Notes: generated by a model not told the origin, from the sequence alone. Counted from the stretch's first letter, positions 26,251 through 34,866 are shown. The stretch is DNA of 42,550 nucleotides from an uncultured Collinsella sp. (GCA_902490365.1 CABUDQ010000016.1:1-42550), one strand, 5' to 3'. A program made the numbers and translations.

Positions 26251-26302
26251 AGTGTTTGGTGAGCAATATCGTTCAATTTTGAAACACTCGGTCGTGCGAC
26301 CG
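26251..26302. promoter_or_regulatory. Inverted repeats before the NtrC-like regulator gene
   Basis: AGTGTTT (26251-26257) and AAACACT (26282-26288) are perfect inverted arms 24 bases apart, and CGGTCG-TG-CGACCG (26289-26302) is a perfect dyad directly next to it. They lie 40 to 90 bases before the start codon and could bind the encoded regulator. Confidence 0.4.
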
Positions 26303-26338
26303 TCGGCGGATGCACGTCGCCGCGGACAGGGGCAAATC

Positions 26339-27556
26339 ATGAATAGCGATGCCAAGCTGAACATCTTGACCGAGGCCCTGGCCGCTGCCGGGGCCTCGGC
26401 ATTGGCAATCGATGCGCGTGGGGACGTCGTGATTTCGACCATGAATGACGCGGCGCTTGAGCGGGATGTGGCGGCTTTTGTCGCTGAGCGTCTCGACCGT
26501 ATAGGAGACGGCGCGCGTCTGGTTATGGGGCGCGCGGGTACGCGCCTGAGCCTGACCGTTCGCCCCACCGACAAAGAGGGTGGGGGCCTTTGGGTCGTCG
26601 TGGTCCGCGAGGTGCGCGGCGCCGCGGCACATGCGGGCATCGAGTGGCTCAACGCCGACGAAGTTGAGGCCCGCTACGAATCGAGCGCGTACGGCATCGT
26701 TGAGGGGGCGGCCTCGGTAGCTGCGCCGGTCGCCGAGAGCTACGCGCGCGGTGTGCCCCTTATGCTCGAGGGCGAGCTGGGAGCGGGTCAGATCGAGATC
26801 GCCAAGCGCCTCTATCTGGACGGTCCTTTTGCCGATCAACCCTTTGTTGCCGTTGCGCTCGATGAGCTTACCGATCGCGGTTGGCGCCACGTGCTCAAAA
26901 GCGCCGAATCGCCGTTGTTCCAAACGGGGCTGACACTTTGCATTGCGGGCTGGAATGCGGTTGGCCCCCAGCGCCTTCGCGAGCTCGTTTCCACGATGGC
27001 CGACACCGCGTTGGCGACGCGCTGCCATGTGGTGCTGACGGCGAATGACATGCCGGGCGGCAGCGAAAGTGATCAAGCCGCCTTTGTGACCGAGCGCTTC
27101 GCCTGTGCGGTGAGCGTGGCGCCGGCAATCGTCGAGCAGGGAGCCGCGTCGACGAAGGTTGCGCGCTATTTGGAATATCTCGCTGGTGCATTTGGGACGG
27201 CAGCGCCCACGCTGTCTGCCGCGGCGACGAAGGCGCTCGATGCTTACCGCTGGCCGCGCAACTATCTGCAGCTCCGCGAGGTCTCGGAACGACTGTATAT
27301 ATTGGTGGGGACGGGCACGGTGGATCGTGCTGTGGCGGAGGAAGTGCTAGCCCAAGAGGACGTGATTAAGACCGCAACCTTTGGCGCCCCGACACTCGAA
27401 AGCGACCTGTATATCCTGCGACCGTTGGCCGATACCGAGCGAGATATCGCGCATCTGGTTGTAGATCATCTCCACGGCAACCGAACCCGTGCGGCGGAGG
27501 TGCTGGGCATAAGCCGAACAACGCTGTGGCGCTTGCTGAAGGACGATGACCGTTGA
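26339..27556 (+). CDS. NtrC/PrpR-like regulator with a decayed ATPase site and Fis-type HTH
   Basis: A 405-residue protein. Residues 1-110 are an unassigned N-terminal sensor-like domain. The middle (about 125-330) resembles the AAA+ domain of sigma-54 activators: GVPLMLEGELGAGQIEIAKRLYL matches the Walker A region, but the invariant Lys is Gln (GAGQ), and GAFTGA, needed to contact sigma-54, is absent. AYRWPRNYLQLREVSERLYI matches the usual W-P-G-N-x-R-E-L segment. The C-terminus ends in a Fis-type helix-turn-helix (NRTRAAEVLGISRTTLWRLLKD). The protein therefore probably binds DNA but neither hydrolyses ATP nor uses sigma-54. I place the start at 26339 because CAGGGG lies six bases upstream. 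It likely controls the transporter next door; this is inference. Confidence 0.8.
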   Translation: MNSDAKLNILTEALAAAGASALAIDARGDVVISTMNDAALERDVAAFVAERLDRIGDGARLVMGRAGTRLSLTVRPTDKEGGGLWVVVVREVRGAAAHAGIEWLNADEVEARYESSAYGIVEGAASVAAPVAESYARGVPLMLEGELGAGQIEIAKRLYLDGPFADQPFVAVALDELTDRGWRHVLKSAESPLFQTGLTLCIAGWNAVGPQRLRELVSTMADTALATRCHVVLTANDMPGGSESDQAAFVTERFACAVSVAPAIVEQGAASTKVARYLEYLAGAFGTAAPTLSAAATKALDAYRWPRNYLQLREVSERLYILVGTGTVDRAVAEEVLAQEDVIKTATFGAPTLESDLYILRPLADTERDIAHLVVDHLHGNRTRAAEVLGISRTTLWRLLKDDDR

Positions 27557-27640
27557 GCGAGGCGCCCGTGACCGCGCGCGACGCGTGTGCTACAGTCCAA
27601 AGCGTTATTGTTTCGATTTGGTTACGGCGTGCGGGGGCGT

Positions 27641-28216
27641 ATGGCTGAGACTACAAAACCGAGCCGCAGAAGGCGGAGCGCCGCGCCGGTCAACCGACGC
27701 ACGACATCGGTGACGTGGGGCAAACACGCCTCGGGGTTTGATGGTTCGTTCAAGCGCACTAAATACGGCTATCCTTCGGCAAGCGCCCGCTTGGCCATGC
27801 AGGCAGAGTCCTCGTTGTGGGGCCGCAAGTGCGTGGTGGGCTCAAAGCTCAAGCACGACGGCACGCTCGGTTACATCAGCCGCGGGGCGGCTCGTCGCAG
27901 CGGACTCAATCCGGCTGGTTGGCATCGTTATGTTCCGATCGCGGTCGTCGTTGCAGTGATCGTCATCGCACTCGCTGCGCTTGGCTACGCCGGCGACGGT
28001 GCCAACTTGGACGCGATGTTTAAATCGCCCGAGCTCGCGCATGCAGGCACAGAAATTGTCGAGGGCGCTCAGACCCAGACGGGCGTCGCGCCCCAGCGCG
28101 GTATCGTTGCGGCGGCCTCCACCATCGCCGACGCTCAAAAGGACGAGGGCGAACAGGGCGACGGCGCCGAAACGACCCACACGAACGAAACGACGACAAC
28201 TCCATCGGCAAGATAA
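27641..28216 (+). CDS. Single-pass membrane protein of unknown function
   Basis: A 191-residue protein I do not recognise. A basic N-terminus (KPSRRRRSAAPVNRR) and a cytoplasmic part of about 105 residues precede one transmembrane segment (YVPIAVVVAVIVIALAALGYA), and the remaining 65 residues are polar, Thr/Glu/Gly-rich and probably outside the cell. No enzymatic motif is visible. ATG 27641 follows a G-rich sequence (GCGGGGGCG) and a gap of 84 bases from the regulator gene, so the two may be co-transcribed. Confidence 0.7.
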   Translation: MAETTKPSRRRRSAAPVNRRTTSVTWGKHASGFDGSFKRTKYGYPSASARLAMQAESSLWGRKCVVGSKLKHDGTLGYISRGAARRSGLNPAGWHRYVPIAVVVAVIVIALAALGYAGDGANLDAMFKSPELAHAGTEIVEGAQTQTGVAPQRGIVAAASTIADAQKDEGEQGDGAETTHTNETTTTPSAR

Positions 28217-28225
28217 GTTGCGAGT

Positions 28226-28264
28226 GGGGTGGCTAAAATAGCCCCGTCCCAAATTAGCTACCCC
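28226..28264. repeat. Hairpin with AGCCCCGTCCC loop
   Basis: GGGGTGGCTAAAAT and AAATTAGCTACCCC are imperfect inverted arms (11 of 14) around AGCCCCGTCCC. The right half, from AGCCCCGTCCC through AATTAGCT, is repeated exactly at 41071-41090. It lies between two convergent genes. Confidence 0.7.
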
Positions 28265-28279
28265 TATGACGCTCCTGGG

Positions 28280-28801
28280 TTACCTTACGTAGACGACGTT
28301 GTCGCGGCGGGGTTTGGGCTCGGGTAGCGTGTCCTCGGCATAGCCCAGAATGCAGTGACCGACACCGCGCAGGCTGCCGTCGGCGGGCAGGCTCCAGCTG
28401 GCCAGCAGTTCCAGTCCCTCGGGTGAGTCAAAGACCTCGTGCGCGCGGTGGATCCAACACGAATCGACGCCCAGCGCATAGGCTGCGTTGAGCAGGTTGC
28501 CCATGGCGAGCGAGCCGTCTTCCAGGTGTGTGGGCACACTGCGGTCGACGAGCACCACCACAACGGTTTTGGCGCCGTAGAAGGGATCTCCCTCGCTGCC
28601 CATAACTTGGGCGTTGAGCTGCGAGAGGCGCTCGACGGTTGCGGGGTCGGTAACGGCGACGAACGTGACCGGCTGACGTCCCATGCCGCTGGGCGCGTAC
28701 TGGCCTGCCTCGATAATGCGTGCGAGCTTTTCTGCCTCGACGGGGCGATCGCTGTAGTTACGGCAGCTGCGGCGATGGATGAGCGCTTCGATGGTCTCCA
28801 T
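28280..28801 (-). CDS. Nitroreductase-family flavoprotein
   Basis: A 173-residue FMN-dependent nitroreductase/NAD(P)H oxidoreductase. The N-terminal IHRRSCRNYSDRPVE is the FMN-phosphate binding motif; APSGMGRQPVTFVAV and the C-terminal GVDSCWIHRA and GHCILGYAEDTLPEPKPR are also typical. It is a short form of the family; dimers share two FMN sites. Substrate cannot be assigned (quinones, nitroaromatics, or a specific metabolite). AGGAGG precedes the ATG. It is monocistronic. Confidence 0.9.
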   Translation of the reverse strand: METIEALIHRRSCRNYSDRPVEAEKLARIIEAGQYAPSGMGRQPVTFVAVTDPATVERLSQLNAQVMGSEGDPFYGAKTVVVVLVDRSVPTHLEDGSLAMGNLLNAAYALGVDSCWIHRAHEVFDSPEGLELLASWSLPADGSLRGVGHCILGYAEDTLPEPKPRRDNVVYVR

Positions 28802-29092
28802 GTGTCCTCCTGACGTTGGTTTAGATGCCTCGTTCTTACCCGCCGAACCAAAACCGTAATCGCGCCGTCGGCCTCAAACAATGCAAGCTACCAAGTGGAA
28901 AAGTTGGTTTGCATAAAACTTCAGCCAGAATGTGACAAACCGGTGGGATGATTAAACGTTTTATCCCGTCTACCCTGCGGTTTTTTACCACTTGCCTAAA
29001 TGATGCGCGCATAAGCTCTGATAAAGGTTTTACTAAAGGAGTACCAACGTTTATCAGCGCGCCATGGTGGCGCCGGGCCAGGAGGTAACATC
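28802..29092. promoter_or_regulatory. Intergenic region with CTGATAAA inverted repeat
   Basis: This 291-base region between divergent genes holds CTGATAAA (29018-29025) and TTTATCAG (29050-29057), perfect inverted arms 24 bases apart just upstream of the 29093 start codon, and AAACGTTT flanked by GGGAT/ATCCC near 28948-28970. They may be operators. No RNA gene or ORF is apparent. Confidence 0.4.
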
Positions 29093-29383
29093 ATGTTCCA
29101 GGCTGGAGATGTCGTCGAGACCGACTTCGAAGGATTTCTGAAGCTGCTGCGTTCCAAGACGCGCGCTTTCGTGTCGATCAACGATCACGAGTACTACATC
29201 ACGCACACCGATGGCTATTGGCGTGTTCAGGATTGCGAGGCCCTCAACGATAAGGGCCACTTTACCGACTGCTCCGAGCTGGTCAACACGGTCTGCGAGG
29301 TCGTCGAACTGCCGTGGATCTGTGGCAAGAGCCTGCACGACAGCTTCTCGGGCGCCACAGTCTACGAGGCCGTCGCTGCGTAA
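29093..29383 (+). CDS. Small conserved-looking protein of unknown function
   Basis: A 96-residue acidic soluble protein with a strong ribosome-binding site (CCAGGAGGTAAC) and its own strong terminator, so it is a genuine and probably well-expressed gene. The sequence has alternating beta-strand-like stretches (AFVSINDHEYYITHTDGYWRVQD), four cysteines and no membrane segment. I do not recognise the family. It is monocistronic. Confidence 0.75.
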   Translation: MFQAGDVVETDFEGFLKLLRSKTRAFVSINDHEYYITHTDGYWRVQDCEALNDKGHFTDCSELVNTVCEVVELPWICGKSLHDSFSGATVYEAVAA

Positions 29384-29410
29384 CAGCCAACAATCGATAT
29401 TCTCTCGCAA

Positions 29411-29445
29411 CCGCCGGCGCCGCCCCCGCGCCGGCGGTCTTTTTT
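29411..29445 (+). terminator. Terminator of the 96-residue protein gene
   Basis: CCGCCGGCGC (29411-29420) and GCGCCGGCGG (29428-29437) form a perfect 10-bp stem followed by TCTTTTTT. Confidence 0.92.
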
Positions 29446-29487
29446 GTCGACATGCCTATGTAGAGCTGACCATATATAACGAGCTTA

Positions 29488-29544
29488 TTGACGATAGTCA
29501 AAACTCGGACTAATGTAGAGATGTAAATTGGTCAAAACTCGGAC
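29488..29544 (+). promoter_or_regulatory. MarR-operon promoter with two direct 14-bp repeats
   Basis: TTGACG (29488-29493), 17 bases, TAATGT (29511-29516). GTCAAAACTCGGAC occurs exactly twice, at 29497-29510, filling the spacer up to the -10 box, and at 29531-29544 just downstream of the expected start point. The repeats start 34 bp apart. This is the layout of an autorepressed MarR operon. Confidence 0.7.
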
Positions 29545-29562
29545 AATCGAATGGTGGGATAG

Positions 29563-30063
29563 ATGAATAGTGCGGTTACGCTGGTCGATTTCGACCGGAT
29601 GCTCAATGGACTCGACCATATCTATTCGGAGTTCTCGCGCGCCTGCGGTCTTTCGGATTGCGCCTATTGGATGCTCGTCGACACGAGTGCAGCGGGTGGA
29701 AGCGTTGCCGTGAGTCGGCTGACGAGTGAATGGTTCTACAGCAAACAGACCATCAATTCGGCAATCAAGACGCTTAGGGCGCGAGGGCTTGCGACGTTGG
29801 AGTTTGCCGAGGGCAGTCGTAAGAACAAGGTTGTGCGACTGACCGCAGAAGGTATGCAGTTTGCCAAGCGCTACGCGTTGCCGGCGCAAAAAGCCGAGCA
29901 ACAGGCATTCGAGGCGCTCGAGCCGTGGGAACAGCGCGAGATCATGCGCTTGGTCGGTAAGTTCTCCCATGTTCTTAACGAAGAGTGCGAGGCATTTAAA
30001 CGGCAAGTTGCCGCCGAGAACGAGGCTGACGATAAGGGCGAGGGGGAGACATGCGACTCTTAA
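29563..30063 (+). CDS. MarR-family transcriptional regulator
   Basis: A 166-residue winged-helix regulator. The DNA-binding part VSRLTSEWFYSKQTINSAIKTLRARGLATLEFAEGSRKNKVVRLTAEG shows the MarR recognition helix and wing. It probably represses its own operon with the two exporter genes and is released by an efflux substrate. The gene ends 13 bases inside the first exporter gene, so the three genes form one operon. Two direct repeats in the promoter are its probable binding sites. GGTGGG precedes the ATG. Confidence 0.88.
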   Translation: MNSAVTLVDFDRMLNGLDHIYSEFSRACGLSDCAYWMLVDTSAAGGSVAVSRLTSEWFYSKQTINSAIKTLRARGLATLEFAEGSRKNKVVRLTAEGMQFAKRYALPAQKAEQQAFEALEPWEQREIMRLVGKFSHVLNEECEAFKRQVAAENEADDKGEGETCDS

Positions 30064-31826
30064 TGAGGTTTATGAGGCCGTACCGCGGTCTGATCGCGGT
30101 GACGCTGCTGGTGCTGCTAATCGACAACGTCGGCACGCTGTTGGTGCCTACAATGTTGGCGAATATGGTCAATACCGGTATCACGACGGGTGATGTCGAC
30201 TACATCTTGCGCAACGGTCTGTACATGCTCATCGCGACCGGCATGGCCAGCGGCGGCGCGGTGCTGGGCTGCTATCTTTCGGCCCGTCTGGCGGCCAATG
30301 TGGCCTGCGACATCCGCAACGCCGTCTACGATAAGTCGCTCGAGCTGTCCGCCAGCGACTTTGAGCGCTTTGGCACGGGTTCGATGATCACGCGCTCGCT
30401 CAACGACATCAACGTGATCCAGCAGGCCATTCTGCAGACGATTCAGTTGGTGCTGCCGGTGCCGTTCTTGGCCGTCGCGGGCATCATCTTTGCCTGGTTT
30501 ATCGATCCTGCCATGGGCACGCTGCTGGGCGTGGTCGTTGCGATCGTGCTGGTGGCGGCGGTCTTTACGGTGGCTAACGCCGCGCCGATTTTTATGCGCC
30601 TTCAGAGCTTTATCGACCGCATGAACGTGGTGCTGCGCGAGAACATCGTGGGCGTGCGCGTCATCCGCGCATTTAACAAGGAACGCCACGAGGAGCAGCG
30701 CCTGGACGAGGTGTTTAGCGATTACGCGGCCAATGCCATCAAGGTCAACCACCTGTTTGTGGGTCTCGACAGCTCCAGCTTCTTTTTGATGAACATCGCC
30801 GAGGTGGCGGTGCTGTGGGTGGGCGGCAACCGCGTGGGCGTCCATGCCATGCAAATCGGCAGCATCTCGGCCGTGCTGGAGTACGCGATCCTGATCCTGT
30901 TCTTTGTGATGATGGCGCAGATGGTGGTGCTGACGCTCCCGCGCGCCGCGGCGTGTCTCAACCGCGCGCAGCAGGTGCTCGAAATCGAGCCGAGCATTGT
31001 GGACGGCAAGGCTACGCTGGGCGACGGGGCGCCTGAGTCCGCAGACGGCGCCGACGCGGTGGCCGTGTTCGACCACATGTCGTTCCGTTTTGACGATGCC
31101 GACGAGGACACCCTGTGCAACCTGAGTTTTGCCTGCCGCCGTGGACAGACGACCGCGATCGTGGGCTCAACGGGCTCGGGCAAGTCAACGGTGGCCAAAC
31201 TCTTGCTTCGCTTCCACGATGCCACGAAGGGCGCCATTCGCCTGAACGGCGTCGATCTGCGCGACCTTTCGCAAGACGACATCCGCGGGCGTATCGCCTA
31301 TGTGCCGCAGAAGGCATGGCTGTTCTCGGGTACGGTGGCGAGCAACCTGCGCTTTGGTAACGAGGGTGCGACCGAGGCTGACATGCTCCATGCGCTCCAG
31401 GTTGCCCAGAGCACCTTTGTGCTCGACCAGCCCCAGGGGCTCGATACGCCGGTGGCCCAGGGCGGCACGACCCAGGGGCTCGATACGCCGGTGGCCCAGG
31501 GCGGCACGAACTTCTCGGGTGGTCAGCGCCAGCGTTTGGCAATCGCCCGCGCACTCATGAAGCGCGCCGACCTGTATATCTTCGACGACAGTTTTTCGGC
31601 CCTGGACTTTAAGACCGATGCGGCACTGCGCCATGCGCTGCAGGACGAGACGTGCGATGCCGCGGTGCTCATCATCGCGCAGCGCATCTCGACTATTTTG
31701 CATGCCGATCAGATCGTGGTGCTCAAGGACGGCGAGATCGTGGGCCTGGGCACGCACGACGAGCTCATGGAAACCTGCGAGGTGTATCGCGCTATCGCGG
31801 AATCGCAGATGAAGGGAGGTGAGTAG
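30051..31826 (+). CDS. ABC exporter half-transporter (degenerate-site subunit) with a 13-residue tandem duplication
   Basis: A 591-residue half-transporter: six membrane helices (residues 1-310), then an ATPase domain with Walker A GSTGSGKST (near 371), Q-loop YVPQKAWLFSG, signature FSGGQRQRLAIARAL and Walker B YIFDDSFSALD. The Walker B Glu is Asp, which marks the degenerate-site partner of heterodimeric exporters such as BmrC/BmrD and TM287/TM288. Just before the signature the DNA has a perfect 39-bp tandem duplication (31432-31470 and 31471-31509), giving QGLDTPVAQGGT twice, in the region of the X-loop that contacts the membrane helices. The start overlaps the MarR gene and has GGGGGAG upstream. 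The next gene begins one base after the stop. Confidence 0.92.
   Translation: MRLLMRFMRPYRGLIAVTLLVLLIDNVGTLLVPTMLANMVNTGITTGDVDYILRNGLYMLIATGMASGGAVLGCYLSARLAANVACDIRNAVYDKSLELSASDFERFGTGSMITRSLNDINVIQQAILQTIQLVLPVPFLAVAGIIFAWFIDPAMGTLLGVVVAIVLVAAVFTVANAAPIFMRLQSFIDRMNVVLRENIVGVRVIRAFNKERHEEQRLDEVFSDYAANAIKVNHLFVGLDSSSFFLMNIAEVAVLWVGGNRVGVHAMQIGSISAVLEYAILILFFVMMAQMVVLTLPRAAACLNRAQQVLEIEPSIVDGKATLGDGAPESADGADAVAVFDHMSFRFDDADEDTLCNLSFACRRGQTTAIVGSTGSGKSTVAKLLLRFHDATKGAIRLNGVDLRDLSQDDIRGRIAYVPQKAWLFSGTVASNLRFGNEGATEADMLHALQVAQSTFVLDQPQGLDTPVAQGGTTQGLDTPVAQGGTNFSGGQRQRLAIARALMKRADLYIFDDSFSALDFKTDAALRHALQDETCDAAVLIIAQRISTILHADQIVVLKDGEIVGLGTHDELMETCEVYRAIAESQMKGGE
31432..31509 (+). repeat. Perfect 39-bp tandem duplication inside the ABC gene
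   Basis: The unit 31432-31470 is repeated exactly at 31471-31509 in frame, adding 13 residues. No mismatch separates the copies, so the event is recent or kept uniform by slippage. Confidence 0.95.
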
Positions 31827-31827
31827 C

Positions 31828-33828
31828 ATGACCGAGGAGCTTAAGAAGCAGGGCATCGCCGATGACGCCGCGGTTGCAGAGACAGTCGAGGAGACGGGCG
31901 CCACGCCCGGCCTGGACGAAGCCGCCAAGGCGGCGGAGCGCGAGGCTCGCCGCCAGGCGCTCTACGAGGAAAACGAGCGCGCCGAGGACGAGCGCGCCCG
32001 CGCCGAGGCAGAGCGCATGCGCGATGTTGACGACGAGGACGAGGACGAGACGCCCCGCGACACCTGGGCGACGGTGCGCCGCCTGTGGAGCGAGGCCGCC
32101 GGCGACCATTGGCGTTTCTATATCGTGTTCGCGAGCATCGTGTTCTATGCCATCTTTAACACCGCGGCGCCGGCCTACAGCGCCCGCGTGATCGATGAAC
32201 TGTGGGGGCACATGAAGGTGGCGTTTGCCAACAACACTACCTTCAGCATTACCTGGGAGAATTGCGGCAGGACCATCTTCATCTACTTTATGATCTGGAC
32301 CGCCGCCGCCTCGTTCTACGCACTCCAGAGCTTTTTGATGTCGAGCGTTGCCGAGCGTCTCAACCTGCGTCTACGCAACCGCATCGCACAAAAGCTCAAC
32401 CGTCTGCCGCTTGCCTACTTTGACGCGCATCGTCCCGGCGAGGTCGTCAGCCGTGCGACCAACGACTTGGACAAGATGTCCGAGAGCATGCAGCGCGGAC
32501 TGCTGCAGTTGCTGGTGTCGATCGGTACCGTGGTGGGCGCCGTGAGCGTGATGTTCGTGTTTAGCGTGCCGCTCACGCTCATCTTTTTGTTCTTTACGGC
32601 GGTATCGCTGCTGGTGACCAAGGTGGTTTCGCGCCGTACGCATGATGTGACGGGCGAGCGTCAGGAGTGGGTGTCCAAAATCACGAGCGCGGTCGAGGAA
32701 GGCTATTCGGGCCGTTTGGTGATTCGCGCATTCAACCGTGAGCACCAGAGCTCTGCCGAGGTGCACGAGGCCTCGGGCGAGCTGGCCCGCGTGAGCACCA
32801 AGGCCGACTTTATGATCAACGCCGTCGGACCCGCGGTTCGCTTTATCGGTCGCCTGGCGCAGATCGTGATTGCGCTCGTGGGCTGCAGCATGCTGGTTGC
32901 CGGTCACATGACCGTCGGCGTGTTCCAGGCGTTCTTCCAGTTTATCTACGAGGCGTCCGAACCCATGACGCAGCTGTCGTTCACTTTCAACTCGCTGCAG
33001 AGCGCGCTGGCGAGTGCGGAGCGCGTGTTCGACCTGCTCGATGAGCCCGAGATGGAGGCCGATCCGCAGCCGGGCGAGGCCGCCAAGCTGCCGGGTCGCG
33101 TGGAGGGCCGCGTCTCCTTTGAGCACGTGCGCTTTGGTTATTCGCCCGACAAGCCGCTCATGCGCGACGTGTCGTTTACCGCCGAGCCGGGCCAGAAGAT
33201 TGCCGTGGTGGGAACCACGGGCGCAGGCAAGACGACGCTCATCAACCTGCTCATGCGCTTTTACGAGATCGACGGCGGCCGCATTACGCTTGACGGTGTG
33301 GATACGCGCCTCATGGATCGCGGCGAGCTACGGCAGCAGTTTGGCATGGTGCTACAGGATGCCTGGCTGTTCGACGGCACGATTGCCGAGAACATCGCCT
33401 ACGGCTGCCCCGAGGCAACGCGCGAGGAGATTGTTGCGGCCGCTCGCGCCGCCCAGGTCGACTTCTTTGTGCGCACCATGCCTCAGGGCTACGACACGCG
33501 CGTAGCCAACGATGCCGAAAGCATCAGCCAGGGCCAGCGTCAGCTGCTAACCATCGCACGCGTGCTGCTCAACAACCCGGCGATTCTCATCCTGGACGAG
33601 GCGACGTCGAGCGTGGATACGCGCACCGAGCTTGCCATCGGCCGCGCCATGGACGCGCTCATGCGCGGCCGCACGAGCTTTGTGATCGCGCATCGCCTGT
33701 CGACGATTGTGGATGCCGACCTGATCTTGGTTATGGATCACGGCAACATTATCGAGCAGGGAACGCACAAGGAGCTGCTGGCTGCCGAGGGCGCCTACGC
33801 CGACCTCTACCTGAGCCAATTCGCATAA
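31828..33828 (+). CDS. ABC exporter half-transporter (catalytic subunit)
   Basis: A 666-residue half-transporter. The first 75 residues are a highly charged Glu/Arg/Ala extension, probably helical. Six membrane helices follow, then the ATPase domain: Walker A GTTGAGKTT, Q-loop MVLQDAWLFDG, signature ISQGQRQLLTIARVL (instead of LSGGQ, a common variant in this subgroup), Walker B AILILDEATSSVD with the catalytic Glu, and the H-loop IAHRLSTI. It should pair with the preceding subunit to form a multidrug- or peptide-exporting heterodimer with one active ATP site. GGGAGGTG at 31813-31820 selects ATG 31828 over GTG 31819. Confidence 0.93.
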   Translation: MTEELKKQGIADDAAVAETVEETGATPGLDEAAKAAEREARRQALYEENERAEDERARAEAERMRDVDDEDEDETPRDTWATVRRLWSEAAGDHWRFYIVFASIVFYAIFNTAAPAYSARVIDELWGHMKVAFANNTTFSITWENCGRTIFIYFMIWTAAASFYALQSFLMSSVAERLNLRLRNRIAQKLNRLPLAYFDAHRPGEVVSRATNDLDKMSESMQRGLLQLLVSIGTVVGAVSVMFVFSVPLTLIFLFFTAVSLLVTKVVSRRTHDVTGERQEWVSKITSAVEEGYSGRLVIRAFNREHQSSAEVHEASGELARVSTKADFMINAVGPAVRFIGRLAQIVIALVGCSMLVAGHMTVGVFQAFFQFIYEASEPMTQLSFTFNSLQSALASAERVFDLLDEPEMEADPQPGEAAKLPGRVEGRVSFEHVRFGYSPDKPLMRDVSFTAEPGQKIAVVGTTGAGKTTLINLLMRFYEIDGGRITLDGVDTRLMDRGELRQQFGMVLQDAWLFDGTIAENIAYGCPEATREEIVAAARAAQVDFFVRTMPQGYDTRVANDAESISQGQRQLLTIARVLLNNPAILILDEATSSVDTRTELAIGRAMDALMRGRTSFVIAHRLSTIVDADLILVMDHGNIIEQGTHKELLAAEGAYADLYLSQFA

Positions 33829-33859
33829 TGTGACAAAGGGACAGTCCCGCATGTCACAT
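33828..33859. repeat. Hairpin with GGGACAGTCCC core
   Basis: ATGTGACA and TGTCACAT (8-bp arms) enclose GGGAC-A-GTCCC. It begins directly at the exporter stop codon. It is another member of the GTCCC-core group. Confidence 0.75.
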
Positions 33860-33866
33860 CAGAAAT

Positions 33867-33902
33867 AAGGCGCGCCGGGGATGGATTCCCTGGCGCGCCT
33901 TT
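33867..33902. terminator. Bidirectional terminator between exporter operon and cysE
   Basis: AAGGCGCGCC(GGGG) and (CCCT)GGCGCGCCTT form a long stem between convergent genes, followed by T residues. Confidence 0.85.
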
Positions 33903-33937
33903 GCGTTGGCGTCAATGTTGTCGGTGGCCGTCCGCCT

Positions 33938-34642
33938 CTAGCGCTCGTCCACGAGCTTGGTGACGAGGGCCTTGAGCTCGGCCACCTCTCGCTCGAGATC
34001 CTTGACGCGGCGGGCATTCTCGGTGATGCCCTGGCGGTTGAGGGCACTCTGCTCGGCGGCATCGTCGGGCATGTATTCGCGGTGCTGCTTGGCGTCGAAG
34101 CTTTCCTCGAATACGCGGCAGCCGTTGCGCTTGATGACGCGGCCCGGCACGCCCACGACGGTGCAGTTGTCGGGTACGTCCTTGACGACGACCGAGTTGC
34201 CGCCGATTTTGACGTTGTTGCCAATGCGGATGTTGCCGAGCACCTTGGCGCCTGTGCCCACGGTGACGTTGTTGCCCAGGGTGGGGTGGCGCTTGCCGGT
34301 CTCGTTGCCGGTGCCGCCAAGTGTGACGCCCTGATAGAGCACGCAGTTGTCGCCCACAATGGCGGTTTCGCCGATGACAACGCCCATGGCGTGGTCGATA
34401 AAGAAATGCTTGCCGATCTGTGCGGCAGGATGAATCTCGACGCCAGTGATATGGCGGGTGATTTGCGAGAGCACGCGGGCGAGCGAGCGATGTCCATGTT
34501 CCCACAGCCAGTGCTCGGGCACGTGGTTCCACTTGGCGTGCAGGCCGGGGTAAGAAAGGAAGCTGACTAGGCCGTTTTGCGCGGCGGGGTCCTGTGCCTG
34601 GACGGTCTTGATGTCCTCGCGAATGGTATTGATAAAGCTCAC
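33938..34642 (-). CDS. cysE: Serine O-acetyltransferase
   Basis: A 234-residue enzyme that acetylates L-serine with acetyl-CoA, the committed step of cysteine synthesis. The left-handed beta-helix with hexapeptide repeats and the family motifs are clear: GVEIHPAAQIGKHFFIDHAMGVVIGETAIVGDNC (catalytic Asp/His) and LGGTGNETGKRHPTLG. It lacks the long N-terminal helical domain of E. coli CysE, as in the EpsC/short SAT group. The C-terminus adds a coiled coil (RVKDLEREVAELKALVTKLVDER), which may replace the usual cysteine-synthase-binding tail. The start is GTG 34642 because GGGAGGG lies six bases upstream; the open frame before it is not protein-like. No cysK is visible here. Confidence 0.92.
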   Translation of the reverse strand: MSFINTIREDIKTVQAQDPAAQNGLVSFLSYPGLHAKWNHVPEHWLWEHGHRSLARVLSQITRHITGVEIHPAAQIGKHFFIDHAMGVVIGETAIVGDNCVLYQGVTLGGTGNETGKRHPTLGNNVTVGTGAKVLGNIRIGNNVKIGGNSVVVKDVPDNCTVVGVPGRVIKRNGCRVFEESFDAKQHREYMPDDAAEQSALNRQGITENARRVKDLEREVAELKALVTKLVDER

Positions 34643-34866
34643 CGGCCGCCCTCCCTTAGCGCCGCGACAATGCAATTCAATAAAGTATAGCGATTCGCTA
34701 GGGATTAGGAAGAGCAATCTTGCTCGGCTTTGCGCGACAGGTGTCAATTATGCAAACTTGCTGGTAATGAAGTCACGCTTTTGTAAGGTCGTGTGCGTTG
34801 CCGCGTCACAACCGTATACTGGTCAACTTGGACGTATCCGCGCCCACAACTGAGAGGTTTTACTTC

